This document shows, piece after piece, positions 18,333 to 26,701 of a stretch of DNA of 64,000 bases. The notes beneath the pieces are model-generated. The model was not told the origin of the DNA and did not search any database. It saw nothing but the letters and a program-made list of their open reading frames with translations. The stretch covers positions 642,327 through 706,326 of the forward strand of contig UEGR01000007.1 in NCBI GenBank assembly GCA_900465685.1, given 5' to 3'. A program made the position numbers and the translations under genes. Every line of letters begins with the position of its first letter. Positions within the stretch are counted from its first letter, which is position 1. Source of the DNA: Hyphomicrobiales bacterium (lineage in GTDB: Bacteria; Pseudomonadota; Alphaproteobacteria; Rhizobiales; Rhizobiaceae).

Positions 18333-19863
18333 TGGCCGCACGCTTTTCGAATCCGTCAATTTTAGCGTAACCGAAGCCCGTATCGGGCTTGTCGGGCGCA
18401 ATGGTGTGGGTAAATCCACGCTTCTCAACATCATGAGCGGTGTCTTGGCGCCGACATCGGGCACTGTCGCGCGCAGCGGCAGGCTCGGTGTTCTGCAACA
18501 GAATATCTCGACCGATAGCGGGCAAACGCTGGCCGATCTGTTCGAGCTTGCCGCAGAATTAGCCATGCTTTCGCGTATTGAGACCGGGCAGGGGGCGGAC
18601 AGCGACTTTGAACAAGCCGACTGGGCTCTGCCGCAGCGCTTTGCGGACGCCTTACAGCGCTTCGGACTGGTACTTGAACCGCAGACACCCCTTGCGTTGC
18701 TCAGCGGTGGGCAGCGGACACGCGCGGCATTGGCTGCCCTGATCTTCCACCAACCCGATATCATTCTGTTGGATGAGCCGACCAACAATCTCGATCACGA
18801 TGGCCGTGAGGCCGTGAGGGCTATGTTGGCGGACTGGCGCGGGGCGGCGATTGTCGTCAGCCATGATCGCGCATTGTTGCGGCAGATGGATAGCATCGCC
18901 GAGCTTACGCAAACTGGCCTGCATCTTTATGGCGGCAACTGGGATTTTTATCACGATAAGAAGCAGGAAGAGCGGGATATTGCGGCCCGCAATCTTCAGA
19001 CGGCTCAACGCGAGGTGAAACAGGTTCAACGCAAGGCGCAGGACGCGGCCGAACGTCAGGCGCGCAGTGATGCGCGTGGGCGTAATTCACGTGCTGATAG
19101 CGGCATAAGTAAAATGACACTCGATGCGCGGGAGGATCGGGCGCAGAAGACCGGCGGCAAGGGGCAGGCGCTCGCGGATCGCAATTCGGAGAAAGCGCAG
19201 GCTCAATTGAAGGAGGCCGAGGCGCTGGTCGAAACGATCAAGCCAATGCGTTTCAACGTCGAGCGTTCGGCACTGCCATCCGGGCGCGTTCTTGTGGAAA
19301 TCGATACTGTGTCGGGTGGACCGCGATCAGGCCGGCCTGTTATCCGGGACTTTTCGATGAAGATCGTCGGGCCGGAGCGCATCGCTATATGTGGTGCCAA
19401 TGGTGCGGGTAAGACATCGCTGCTGCGGCTTGTCACGGGAGAACTGTTGCCGGTTGCTGGACGCGTGCAGTGTTACGTACCAATTGCGATGTTCGATCAG
19501 CAGATGAAGCTGATGGATCGCACGGCCACGCTTTATGAGAACTTCCGTCGTCTCAATCCGGATGCGAATGACAATGATGCGCGTGCAGCGCTGGCGCGTT
19601 TTTCATTTCGCGGCGAAAGCGCGAGCCGGTTTGCGGGAGAGCTGAGCGGTGGCGAATTGCTGCGCGCCGCGCTTGCCTGCGTTCTCGGCGGAACACAGAA
19701 GCCGGAATTGCTGATCCTGGACGAACCGACCAACCATCTCGATCTCGACTCCATCGAGGCTCTCGAAATAGCGCTAAACGGTTATGAAGGCGGCTTACTT
19801 GTTGTCAGCCATGATCAGGCGTTTTTGAACGCCATCGGAATAGAACGAGTGATTGAACTGTAA
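18286..19863 (+). CDS. ABC-F family ATPase (ribosome-associated)
   Basis: 525 residues with two ABC domains and no membrane segment. ABC-F proteins act on translating ribosomes, either as housekeeping factors (Uup, EttA) or as ribosome-protection resistance factors. Domain 1 has GRNGVGKS, LSGGQ and LLDEPTNNLD. A charged helical linker spans about 230-325. Domain 2 has GANGAGKTS, LSGGELLRAAL and LDEPTNHLDLDS. Starts at 18268 (ATG) and 18259 (GTG) are also in frame; none has a good ribosome site. Substrate class cannot be told from motifs alone. Confidence 0.9.
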   Translation: MTALLTLQDVSCITADGRTLFESVNFSVTEARIGLVGRNGVGKSTLLNIMSGVLAPTSGTVARSGRLGVLQQNISTDSGQTLADLFELAAELAMLSRIETGQGADSDFEQADWALPQRFADALQRFGLVLEPQTPLALLSGGQRTRAALAALIFHQPDIILLDEPTNNLDHDGREAVRAMLADWRGAAIVVSHDRALLRQMDSIAELTQTGLHLYGGNWDFYHDKKQEERDIAARNLQTAQREVKQVQRKAQDAAERQARSDARGRNSRADSGISKMTLDAREDRAQKTGGKGQALADRNSEKAQAQLKEAEALVETIKPMRFNVERSALPSGRVLVEIDTVSGGPRSGRPVIRDFSMKIVGPERIAICGANGAGKTSLLRLVTGELLPVAGRVQCYVPIAMFDQQMKLMDRTATLYENFRRLNPDANDNDARAALARFSFRGESASRFAGELSGGELLRAALACVLGGTQKPELLILDEPTNHLDLDSIEALEIALNGYEGGLLVVSHDQAFLNAIGIERVIEL

Positions 19864-19873
19864 TGAGAGGCGG

Positions 19874-20335
19874 TCAGTCACCATTCCCGAGACGAGGCGC
19901 GACCTTTTCAATCTCGCTGATCAGGTCCAGCAGATTACGGCTGATATGACTATGCAAGGAGGCTGCCACTTCTGGATATTCTTCCAGAATGCGCCGGAAG
20001 ATCGAGCGGCTGATGCGGATCACTTCAGTTTCTGCTTCAGCGACCGCGCCGGTGAGGCGTGATGTCTGGGCGATGAGAGCCATCTCACCAAGCATCGCAC
20101 CGGGGCCGACAGGGCGGATTGATATCCGCCCCTCATCAGCATCGTGAAACAGGGTAATGTTGCCGGAAACGACGATATATGCGCAGTCTGCGCTCTGGCC
20201 TTCACGAAAAAGTTCGCGGCCCGCGCGTAGCACAAGCCGCTCGGCGCCAAAGGCAAGAAGACGCAACTGTTCGGGTGTGAATGACTCGAACAGGCCCACC
20301 GTGCCGAGAATGCGAATATCGTCGTCTAGCGCCAT
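19874..20335 (-). CDS. Single-domain cyclic-nucleotide-binding protein
   Basis: 153 residues forming one Crp-type cNMP-binding domain with no helix-turn-helix. Seen: FTPEQLRLLAFGAERLVLRAGRELFREGQSAD, then the phosphate-binding cassette GPGAMLGEMALI followed by SRLTGAVAEAETEV. The GE of the cassette is intact, but the Arg usually seen at the RxA position is less clear. It lies 34 bases downstream of the CenR-like regulator on the same strand and is probably cotranscribed. In Brucella this type of protein has been annotated as a protein-kinase-A regulatory-like subunit. Confidence 0.88.
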   Translation of the reverse strand: MALDDDIRILGTVGLFESFTPEQLRLLAFGAERLVLRAGRELFREGQSADCAYIVVSGNITLFHDADEGRISIRPVGPGAMLGEMALIAQTSRLTGAVAEAETEVIRISRSIFRRILEEYPEVAASLHSHISRNLLDLISEIEKVAPRLGNGD

Positions 20336-20369
20336 AGATTGTCAATACACCTGCATCGAGCGCTGTCCA

Positions 20370-21053
20370 TCACGGGACAAGCTTGTATCCCCCGCTTTCT
20401 GTGACGAGAAGCGTGGCATTGGACGGGTCTTTCTCGATTTTCTGGCGCAGGCGATAGACGTGGGTTTCAAGCGTATGGGTCGTTACGCCCGAATTATAAC
20501 CCCAGACCTCTTCCAGCAGCACGTCGCGACCGATGACCTTGTCGCCAGCGCGATAGAGATACTTGATGATCGCCGCTTCCTTTTCGGTCAGGCGAATCTT
20601 CGCCCCCTTCTCGTCGATGAGCAGCTTTTGGCCCGGCTTGAACGTGTAGGCGCCGACCGTGAAGGTCGCGTCTTCGCTTTGTTCATGCTGGCGCAACTGC
20701 GCACGAATACGGGCAAGCAGAACGGCAAATTTGAACGGCTTGGTGACATAGTCATTCGCGCCGGATTCAAGACCGAGAATCGTGTCCGATTCAGTGTCAT
20801 GTCCGGTCAGCATGATGATCGGGGACTTGAAGCCGCCTTTGCGCAGAAGCTTGACAGCCTCACGGCCATCCATGTCCGGCAGACCCACATCCATGATCAG
20901 AAGATCGACGATGCCGTTGCGCGCAGTCTGAATGCCCTTGGTGGCATTGTCTTCCTGCAGGATCTGGAATTCTTCACACAGCTCAAGCTGCTCGACGAGG
21001 ATGGAGCGGAGATCTTCGTCGTCATCCACAATCAGAATTGTACGGCCTGTCAT
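20370..21053 (-). CDS. cenR: OmpR/PhoB-family response regulator, CenR-like
   Basis: 227 residues. The receiver domain carries the acidic pocket DDDED, phospho-acceptor D55 (LLIMDVGLPDMDG), conserved Thr (MLTGHD) and Lys (YVTKPF). The C-terminal winged helix (about 130-227) reads LTEKEAAIIKYLYRAG...THTLETHVYRLRQKIEKD. The sequence start and neighbourhood resemble CenR of Caulobacter and its Brucella equivalent (also called OtpR), which control the cell envelope. This identity is from memory. No kinase gene is adjacent. It lies near an L,D-transpeptidase, also an envelope gene. Confidence 0.85.
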   Translation of the reverse strand: MTGRTILIVDDDEDLRSILVEQLELCEEFQILQEDNATKGIQTARNGIVDLLIMDVGLPDMDGREAVKLLRKGGFKSPIIMLTGHDTESDTILGLESGANDYVTKPFKFAVLLARIRAQLRQHEQSEDATFTVGAYTFKPGQKLLIDEKGAKIRLTEKEAAIIKYLYRAGDKVIGRDVLLEEVWGYNSGVTTHTLETHVYRLRQKIEKDPSNATLLVTESGGYKLVP

Positions 21054-21212
21054 GCCTGTCCTCGTTACTCTTTGATTTAAATATGGCTCTTCGTGTTTTA
21101 TGACACTTAATGGCCAGAAGTTGAAGCGGCGAAACGCGAATCATGCTTTCACCGGCTTCAGGGGCGGATTGTAAACATGTTTTGCCCGAAAACTGAAAAT
21201 GGAGGCGGGGGC

Positions 21213-21758
21213 GTGACCAGATACCAAGGAAGCCGTGGGGTCGGCATCATCAATGTTCGGGCCAAGCCGGGCCACAAGACTCGCGGGCTGCTTACTGCTG
21301 GCAATCTGGTGCTGGAATGCGCGCTTGGCAAGGGGGGCATCAGCGCTTTCAAGCGCGAGGGCGACGGCGCAACGCCTTTGACCGCCATGCGTCTGCTCTA
21401 CGGATATCGCCGTGGCGATAAGGGAACTCTGCCGATAACGCAGCTGCCGTTGCGTAGAATCCGTCGTCTGGACGGTTGGTGCGACGCACCGGGAGACCGC
21501 AATTATAACCGGCCGGTACCGCTGCCTTACAAGGCCAGTCACGAAGATATGTGGCGCAAGGACGATCTCTACGATGTCTGCATTGTGATGGACTGGAATA
21601 TCGTACCGCGCCGTCGCGGCTGCGGCAGCGCCATTTTCTTCCACCTTGCAAGGCCCGGCTATACACCGACCGAGGGCTGTATCGCATTGAAGCGCGCCGA
21701 CATGGCGCGCCTCTTGCCGCATTTATCGGATCGAACGGTGGTTCGCGTCCTGCGATAG
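21213..21758 (+). CDS. L,D-transpeptidase (YkuD domain) family protein
   Basis: Cross-links peptidoglycan or attaches proteins to it through a catalytic Cys. 181 residues from a GTG at 21213, which has GGAGG 7 bases upstream; an ATG at 21177 is also in frame. The YkuD signature HLARPGYTPTEGC fits HX-SXGC with Thr-Glu in place of the usual Ser. There is no signal peptide or LysM domain, so export is not explained. This short cytosolic-looking form is common in Rhizobiales. Confidence 0.85.
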   Translation: MTRYQGSRGVGIINVRAKPGHKTRGLLTAGNLVLECALGKGGISAFKREGDGATPLTAMRLLYGYRRGDKGTLPITQLPLRRIRRLDGWCDAPGDRNYNRPVPLPYKASHEDMWRKDDLYDVCIVMDWNIVPRRRGCGSAIFFHLARPGYTPTEGCIALKRADMARLLPHLSDRTVVRVLR

Positions 21759-21768
21759 TTTCGATCCG

Positions 21769-23256
21769 TCAGTGTGCCGGTGCGGGAACGACTTTCACTT
21801 CATTGCCCTGCACATCATAGAGCTTTCCGCCGAGGACATAGTCGCCATCATGCAGTTCGGCGATGTGGTGATGGCGGATGATGCGCTCGGTTCCTTCCGA
21901 GAACACAGACATTTGATCGGAATTGCCGGTCTTGAATTCATTGAACATCAGGTTCAGCAAGATGGCCATCAGCGCAGCCGAGCTGATGCCGGAATGGAAG
22001 ATGGTTTCGAACCAGGCCGGAAACTGATGATAGAACTGCGGCGCGGCAATCGGGATCATGCCGAAACCGATGGAGGTCGCCACGATGATCAGATTGACAT
22101 TGTTCTGATAATCGACCTTCGACAGCGTGCGAATACCGCTGGCCGCAACTGTGCCGAAAAGCACGATGCCTGCACCGCCCAGAACCGCTGGCGGAACGCA
22201 GGCAATCACGCGCCCCATCACCGGCAACAGGCCAAGCGCCACGAGAATGAGACCGCCGGTCGCGACGACAAAGCGGCTTTTCACACCTGTTACCGCCACA
22301 AGGCCGACATTCTGCGCAAAAGCGCTTTGTGTGAACGAGCCAAAGACCGGGGCAAGAATGCTTGATGCCATGTCGGCACGCAGTCCGTTGCCGAGCCTGC
22401 GGGAATCGACCTTGGTGCCGATGATATCGCCTACCGCCAGAATATCGGCGGATGTTTCCACCAAAGTCACCAGAATGACGATGAACATGGAAATGGTCGC
22501 GGCGATGCTGAACACCGGCATTCCGAAATGGAAGATTTCCGGGAAAGCCATGACCGGGCCTTCGCTGACTCTCGAAAAATCCGTCATGCCGAGCGCCCAG
22601 GCGATCAGCGTGCCGCACACCATGGCAAGCAGGATGGACAGGCGGGAAATTGTGGCGCTTCCGATTTTGCTCAAGACAAGCACAAGCGCCAGCGTCAATC
22701 CAGCGAGGCCGATATTGGACATGCTGCCGAAGTCGGGCGCATTGCTGTTACCGCCCATCGCCCAGCGGGCGGCAACAGGCATCAGCGTCAGGCCGATGGT
22801 TGTAATGACGATGCCCGTCACGAGCGGTGGAAAGAAGCGCGTAATGCGTGAGAAAATCGGCGTTATCAGAAAGCCGATAAAAGCCGCTGCCATGACGGAG
22901 CCAAGGACGACTTGCAGCCCCGCTTCGCCGCTACCGCTGGATGTGACGATGGCCACCATCGTGGCGACACCGGCAAAGGACACGCCCTGCACGAGCGGCA
23001 ACTGGCATCCGAAAAAGGGAATGCCGATGGTTTGCAGTACGGTGGCGACACCGCCTGCAAAGAGCGAAGCCGTGATGAGAAGCCCAACTTCGCTGGGACT
23101 CAGCCCTGCGGCCTGACCGATAATCAGTGGAACCGCGACAATGCCGCCATACATGGTCAGCACATGCTGAAAACCATAGGCAATGTTGGCAGCAACCGAC
23201 AGTTTTTCATCTTCGGGGCGCGAAACTGCATCCGCCCCGGACAGGTGCGTATTCAA
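21769..23256 (-). CDS. NCS2-family purine (xanthine/uric acid type) permease
   Basis: Inner-membrane nucleobase:cation symporter. 495 residues with about 12-14 membrane segments. The NAT signature QNVGLVAVTG matches [QEP]-N-x-G-x4-T-[RKG], and TM1 carries the conserved QH (GFQHVLTMYGG). This pattern favours xanthine or uric acid over uracil. The start codon is TTG at 23256, with GGGAGGGAG 5 bases upstream; the next in-frame ATG is 34 codons later, inside TM1. It has a long structured leader. Confidence 0.92.
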   Translation of the reverse strand: MNTHLSGADAVSRPEDEKLSVAANIAYGFQHVLTMYGGIVAVPLIIGQAAGLSPSEVGLLITASLFAGGVATVLQTIGIPFFGCQLPLVQGVSFAGVATMVAIVTSSGSGEAGLQVVLGSVMAAAFIGFLITPIFSRITRFFPPLVTGIVITTIGLTLMPVAARWAMGGNSNAPDFGSMSNIGLAGLTLALVLVLSKIGSATISRLSILLAMVCGTLIAWALGMTDFSRVSEGPVMAFPEIFHFGMPVFSIAATISMFIVILVTLVETSADILAVGDIIGTKVDSRRLGNGLRADMASSILAPVFGSFTQSAFAQNVGLVAVTGVKSRFVVATGGLILVALGLLPVMGRVIACVPPAVLGGAGIVLFGTVAASGIRTLSKVDYQNNVNLIIVATSIGFGMIPIAAPQFYHQFPAWFETIFHSGISSAALMAILLNLMFNEFKTGNSDQMSVFSEGTERIIRHHHIAELHDGDYVLGGKLYDVQGNEVKVVPAPAH

Positions 23257-23261
23257 TGCTA

Positions 23262-23351
23262 CTCCCTCCCGGCAGACGGGTTTAGACCAGTCTGCCCTCT
23301 CCGTTCTCCCTGCGCAATCGTGTTGTGGCTGTCCGAGTTATGCCACACACA
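23262..23351 (-). promoter_or_regulatory. Structured 5' leader of the NCS2 permease gene
   Basis: On the minus strand a GTGGC-containing hairpin (23325-23346) is followed by GGCAGAC/GTCTGCC (23271-23296) directly before the GGAGGGAG ribosome site. A TATACT box near 23389-23394 could be the -10. The leader would then be roughly 130 bases. Xanthine riboswitches (NMT1 class) are known before purine permeases in this order, but I cannot match the consensus by eye. Confidence 0.35.
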
Positions 23352-23470
23352 CAAATACGCGATGTCTCCTCCAAGACAGTCGCAAGAGTATAACGACAGC
23401 CGTCCGCATGACTGTGCGTCTTTTGCTTGAAATTGTTTTCGACGCGGGAAGGCTAATGTTGTGGGTGGAT

Positions 23471-24952
23471 TTAGCGTTCGGTGATTTTCATCGCTTCTTG
23501 CAGAACCGTGAAAACAGCGGGGTCAGTCGATTGTGCCACATTGAAGCGCAAATAGGAACTTGCGGTCCGTGACGGGCTGAACACATCACCCGGAGCCAGA
23601 ACGACACCCTTGTCGAGAGCGTGTCTGGCAATGATGCCGGAGTCCATGCCGTCCGGCAGGCGCGCCCAGAGAAACATGCCGCCTTGCGGTTCGTTCCAGA
23701 GTTCAAGTCCTGCGGCTTTCAGGCGCTTGGCGGTCAGCGTCATGGCATCGGCCAGCTTGGCGCGCATGCCTTCGATGTGGCGGCGATAGGTGCCGTCGGT
23801 CAGAAGCGCGTGGACGACTTGTGCTGAAATCGAATTGCCGCCGAAGGTGGTGGCCAGCTTCAAATCGGTGAGGCCGTCGATCCAGTCGCTGCGCCCGGCA
23901 ATATAGCCGACACGGGCCGCAGCCGAGAGGGTCTTGGAGAAGCTGCCAATGTGCAGAACACGTTCGAACCCGTCGAGTTCCGCCAGCAGCGGTGCTGGTG
24001 AGGGATGAAAATCGCCGAAAATATTATCCTCGACGAGAATGATGCCATGGGCTTCCGCAAGTTTCAGCAGGCGATGCGCGGTTGCGGGCGACATGACGCC
24101 GCCGGTCGGGTTTTGCAGCCCTGCATTGGAAATATAGAGTTTCGGCGCATGTTCGGCGGCTGCCTTGGCGAAGGCTTCGAGGTCCGGGCCGCTATGTGTA
24201 TAGGGGACGCCGATCAGCTTGACGCGATGGGTCAGCAGCACGGCCTGAAAATTGAAATAGCAGGGATCGTCCACCAGCACGGTGTCGCCCGGCTGAAGCA
24301 GAAAGCGGCAAATGAGATCGATGGCCTGCGTGCCGGAATCGGTCAGCATTATCTCGCCACCGGAAATATCCATGCCCTGTTCCGCCAGCCGGTGCGCGAG
24401 GTGGCTGCGCAGCGGACGGAAGCCGAGCGGTTCGCCATAGGTGGCGAGATCGCTGCGCTCGTCGCGAGCAATGGCGCGGAGCGCGCGGCGGATGCCTTCA
24501 AGCGGCAGCCATTCATCCGGCAGCCAGCCGCAGCCGGGCTTCAATGTCTTGCCTTCGGTTTCCAGCGATTGGCGCATGACCCAGAATGGATCGATCTGCC
24601 GGTCCTTATGCGGTGTGGTCGTGGCCAGCGAAAAGGGCTGGCGCGCCCGTTCCGACACATAGAAGCCCGCGCCGCGGCGTGACTGGATGATGCCTTCGGC
24701 GACCAGCCGGTCATAGGCTTCGACAACGGTCGATTTGGAAACGTCCATCGTCCCGGCAAGCCGACGGATCGATGGCAGTCGGGCGCCGGGCGCAAGGCTC
24801 ATGGCCGCAATCCGTCCACGGATAATGGACATGACTTTTTCGACGAGCGAGGTCTTCTCCGCAGCAGCGTTTTCATCGCCGCGCGCGTTATCGACGCCCG
24901 CATAGGCGGCTTCTACGGCTTCCAGGCTGCGCAATAAGCCCGTCGATATCAT
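23471..24952 (-). CDS. MocR/PdxR-type regulator (GntR HTH fused to aminotransferase fold)
   Basis: 493 residues. The N-terminal winged helix (about 35-105) is seen as KVMSIIRGRIAAMSLAPGARLPSIRRLAGTMDVSKSTVVEAYDRLVAEG. The remainder is a fold-type I aminotransferase domain with the PLP lysine in HIGSFSKTLSAAARVGYI. In MocR proteins this domain senses PLP or amino compounds instead of catalysing. Divergent from an EamA transporter with a 126-base gap that holds GTAC repeats, so it likely controls that gene and itself. Confidence 0.93.
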   Translation of the reverse strand: MISTGLLRSLEAVEAAYAGVDNARGDENAAAEKTSLVEKVMSIIRGRIAAMSLAPGARLPSIRRLAGTMDVSKSTVVEAYDRLVAEGIIQSRRGAGFYVSERARQPFSLATTTPHKDRQIDPFWVMRQSLETEGKTLKPGCGWLPDEWLPLEGIRRALRAIARDERSDLATYGEPLGFRPLRSHLAHRLAEQGMDISGGEIMLTDSGTQAIDLICRFLLQPGDTVLVDDPCYFNFQAVLLTHRVKLIGVPYTHSGPDLEAFAKAAAEHAPKLYISNAGLQNPTGGVMSPATAHRLLKLAEAHGIILVEDNIFGDFHPSPAPLLAELDGFERVLHIGSFSKTLSAAARVGYIAGRSDWIDGLTDLKLATTFGGNSISAQVVHALLTDGTYRRHIEGMRAKLADAMTLTAKRLKAAGLELWNEPQGGMFLWARLPDGMDSGIIARHALDKGVVLAPGDVFSPSRTASSYLRFNVAQSTDPAVFTVLQEAMKITER

Positions 24953-24978
24953 CTGTACTCTCTTTCGTACCAGTACAG
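24953..24978. promoter_or_regulatory. Candidate MocR operator
   Basis: CTGTAC at 24953-24958 and its complement GTACAG at 24973-24978 flank a GTAC-CA-GTAC core (24967-24976). The site directly abuts the start codon of the MocR gene in the divergent intergenic region. MocR proteins typically bind closely spaced repeated half-sites in such gaps. Confidence 0.5.
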
Positions 24979-25078
24979 TTTGCCAGAATTGTCCGGTAAC
25001 TGTCTCTGATTATTTCGGCAAGTTCGCGGCATTGTCCGCAAAATTCATAGACGATTTTGTTGAAAGCTGAAAAGACAC

Positions 25079-25981
25079 ATGCGCGAGAATGTTGGGAACA
25101 AGGTGGTTGTTAGCCAGACCGTGGGTAACAAGACGGCCGGGTGGTTGAATGGATTTCTCGGTGTGCTGATTTTCTCAGGCTCGCTACCCGCGACCCGTCT
25201 TGCCGTCATCGATATCGATCCGACTTTTCTGACACTGGCACGCGCGTCGATTGCCGGACTGCTGGGCATGGCGCTGCTGCTGGCATTCCGTGAACCGTTT
25301 CCGCGCAAGAGCGATGTCATTTCACTCATTGTCGTGGCGCTGGGCGTCGTGGTCGGCTTTCCGCTGCTGACGGGCATCGCGCTGCAACATATGACCTCTG
25401 CCCATGCGATTGTCTTCATCGGGCTGCTGCCGCTTTCAACGGCGGTATTTGCGGTGCTGCGCGGCGGCGAGCGTCCGCGTCCGCTGTTCTGGCTATTTTC
25501 GATCGTGGGCGGCGCTATCGTCGCGTCCTACGCTTACGGGCAGGGCAGCCAGTCGACTTTCCTAGGCGATGTGCTGATGCTGGGCGCGATCATTGTTTGC
25601 GGGCTTGGCTATGCGGAAGGTGCGAGCCTGTCCCGCAGGCTCGGCGGCTGGCAGGTCATTTGCTGGGCGCTGGTTTTCTCGCTGCCGATCATGCTGCCGC
25701 TGACCATTCTCATGCGTCCTGAAACATGGGCGGGGATTGGGGCCATGGCCTGGGGCGGACTGGTCTATGTTTCGCTGTTCTCGATGCTGATCGGCTTTTT
25801 CTTCTGGTATCGCGGGCTGGCGCAAGGCGGCGCTGCGACGGTCGGTCAGCTTCAGCTTTTGCAACCGTTTTTCGGCTTGATGCTGGCGGCGGGCATTGCG
25901 GGCGAACCCGTCAGCATGGGCATGGTCGCGACAGCGGGGATTGTCGTGCTCTGCGTCGCGGGAGCGAAACGCTTTGCTTAA
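25079..25981 (+). CDS. EamA/DMT-superfamily transporter
   Basis: 300 residues with ten predicted membrane helices in two EamA repeats (first from about residue 20, second from about 160). RAGS-like signature LTLARASIAGLLGMALLLAFREP ends helix 2. Such proteins export amino acids or other metabolites; the substrate is unknown. Its divergent pairing with a MocR regulator points to an amino compound or vitamin-B6-related ligand. The start at 25079 has only a weak ribosome site. A short palindromic repeat follows the stop. Confidence 0.87.
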   Translation: MRENVGNKVVVSQTVGNKTAGWLNGFLGVLIFSGSLPATRLAVIDIDPTFLTLARASIAGLLGMALLLAFREPFPRKSDVISLIVVALGVVVGFPLLTGIALQHMTSAHAIVFIGLLPLSTAVFAVLRGGERPRPLFWLFSIVGGAIVASYAYGQGSQSTFLGDVLMLGAIIVCGLGYAEGASLSRRLGGWQVICWALVFSLPIMLPLTILMRPETWAGIGAMAWGGLVYVSLFSMLIGFFFWYRGLAQGGAATVGQLQLLQPFFGLMLAAGIAGEPVSMGMVATAGIVVLCVAGAKRFA

Positions 25982-25987
25982 GCAAAA

Positions 25988-26030
25988 GCACATCCCGAAA
26001 AGTGTGAAACGGTTTTCGGATAAGATGTGC
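25988..26030. repeat. Short palindromic repeat (GCACATC...GATGTGC)
   Basis: Outer stem GCACATC/GATGTGC and inner stem CCGAAAA/TTTTCGG around GTGTGAAACGG. A related element is at 41684-41730. It fills the gap between two convergent genes and may serve as a terminator. Confidence 0.75.
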
Positions 26031-26032
26031 GT

Positions 26033-26689
26033 CTAAATGAATGCCCAGACGGTTGTGCGCTTGACCTCGGAATCTTCCAGCGCACGCGTCACGGGCACGG
26101 TGTAGACGGCAAGCTGCCGCAAGCGCTCTTTCGGTAGATAGGAGCGGCCCGGATCGCCGACAATGATCTCAGCGCCGCGTTCCGCCAGTTTTGCGAACCA
26201 TGGAATAAGCCGATCGGCCAGCGCCTTCTCATAGAAGACATCGCCTGCCAGAACCACATCCCAGCCGTAATCGGTGCCGATGAGATCTTCAAGGCTTGCG
26301 GTCACCGCCACGCCGTTGGCCGTGGCGTTGATATCGATTGCCGGGAGCGCGAAGGGATCGATATCCGAAGCGAGGACGCTATTCGCACCAGCCTTCATGG
26401 CCGCGATGGCGACAAGACCTGAGCCGGACGCAAAATCCAGCACAGTCTTGCCGCTTACGGTTTTCGGATAGTCGAGAATATAGCGCGCCACGCCCTGACC
26501 GCCCGCCCAGGCAAAGGCCCAGAAGGGCGGCGGCAGGCCGATTGTGGCCAGTTCTTCCTCTGTCTTGTGCCAGAGGTCGTGCGCTTCGTCAGCCAGATGC
26601 AGGCGGATTTCCGGCACATGCGGTGGTGCTTGCAGGCCGGTATTGGCCAGAATGAAGCTGCGCGTGCTGGTTTCCGCCGGATCGAGCAT
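26033..26689 (-). CDS. Class I methyltransferase, probable ETF-beta lysine methyltransferase
   Basis: 218 residues. [19 protein letters not shown], then SAM motif [27 protein letters not shown], and [10 protein letters not shown]. This set is characteristic of the family-16 group that includes human METTL20/ETFBKMT and its Agrobacterium relative, which methylate lysines of the electron-transfer flavoprotein beta subunit. Older annotation calls these nicotinamide N-methylase-like. Last gene of the tsaD-gpsA-YciI-EVE run; it starts 13 bases past the EVE stop. etfB itself begins at the right edge of this window. Confidence 0.82.
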   Translation of the reverse strand: MLDPAETSTRSFILANTGLQAPPHVPEIRLHLADEAHDLWHKTEEELATIGLPPPFWAFAWAGGQGVARYILDYPKTVSGKTVLDFASGSGLVAIAAMKAGANSVLASDIDPFALPAIDINATANGVAVTASLEDLIGTDYGWDVVLAGDVFYEKALADRLIPWFAKLAERGAEIIVGDPGRSYLPKERLRQLAVYTVPVTRALEDSEVKRTTVWAFI

Positions 26690-26701
26690 CGGTTGCTGGT
26701 C

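Noticed and set aside
22127..23116. Plus-strand open frame opposite the NCS2 permease (329 codons)
   Set aside because: Thr/Met/Ala/Arg-rich shadow of a membrane protein gene on the other strand.
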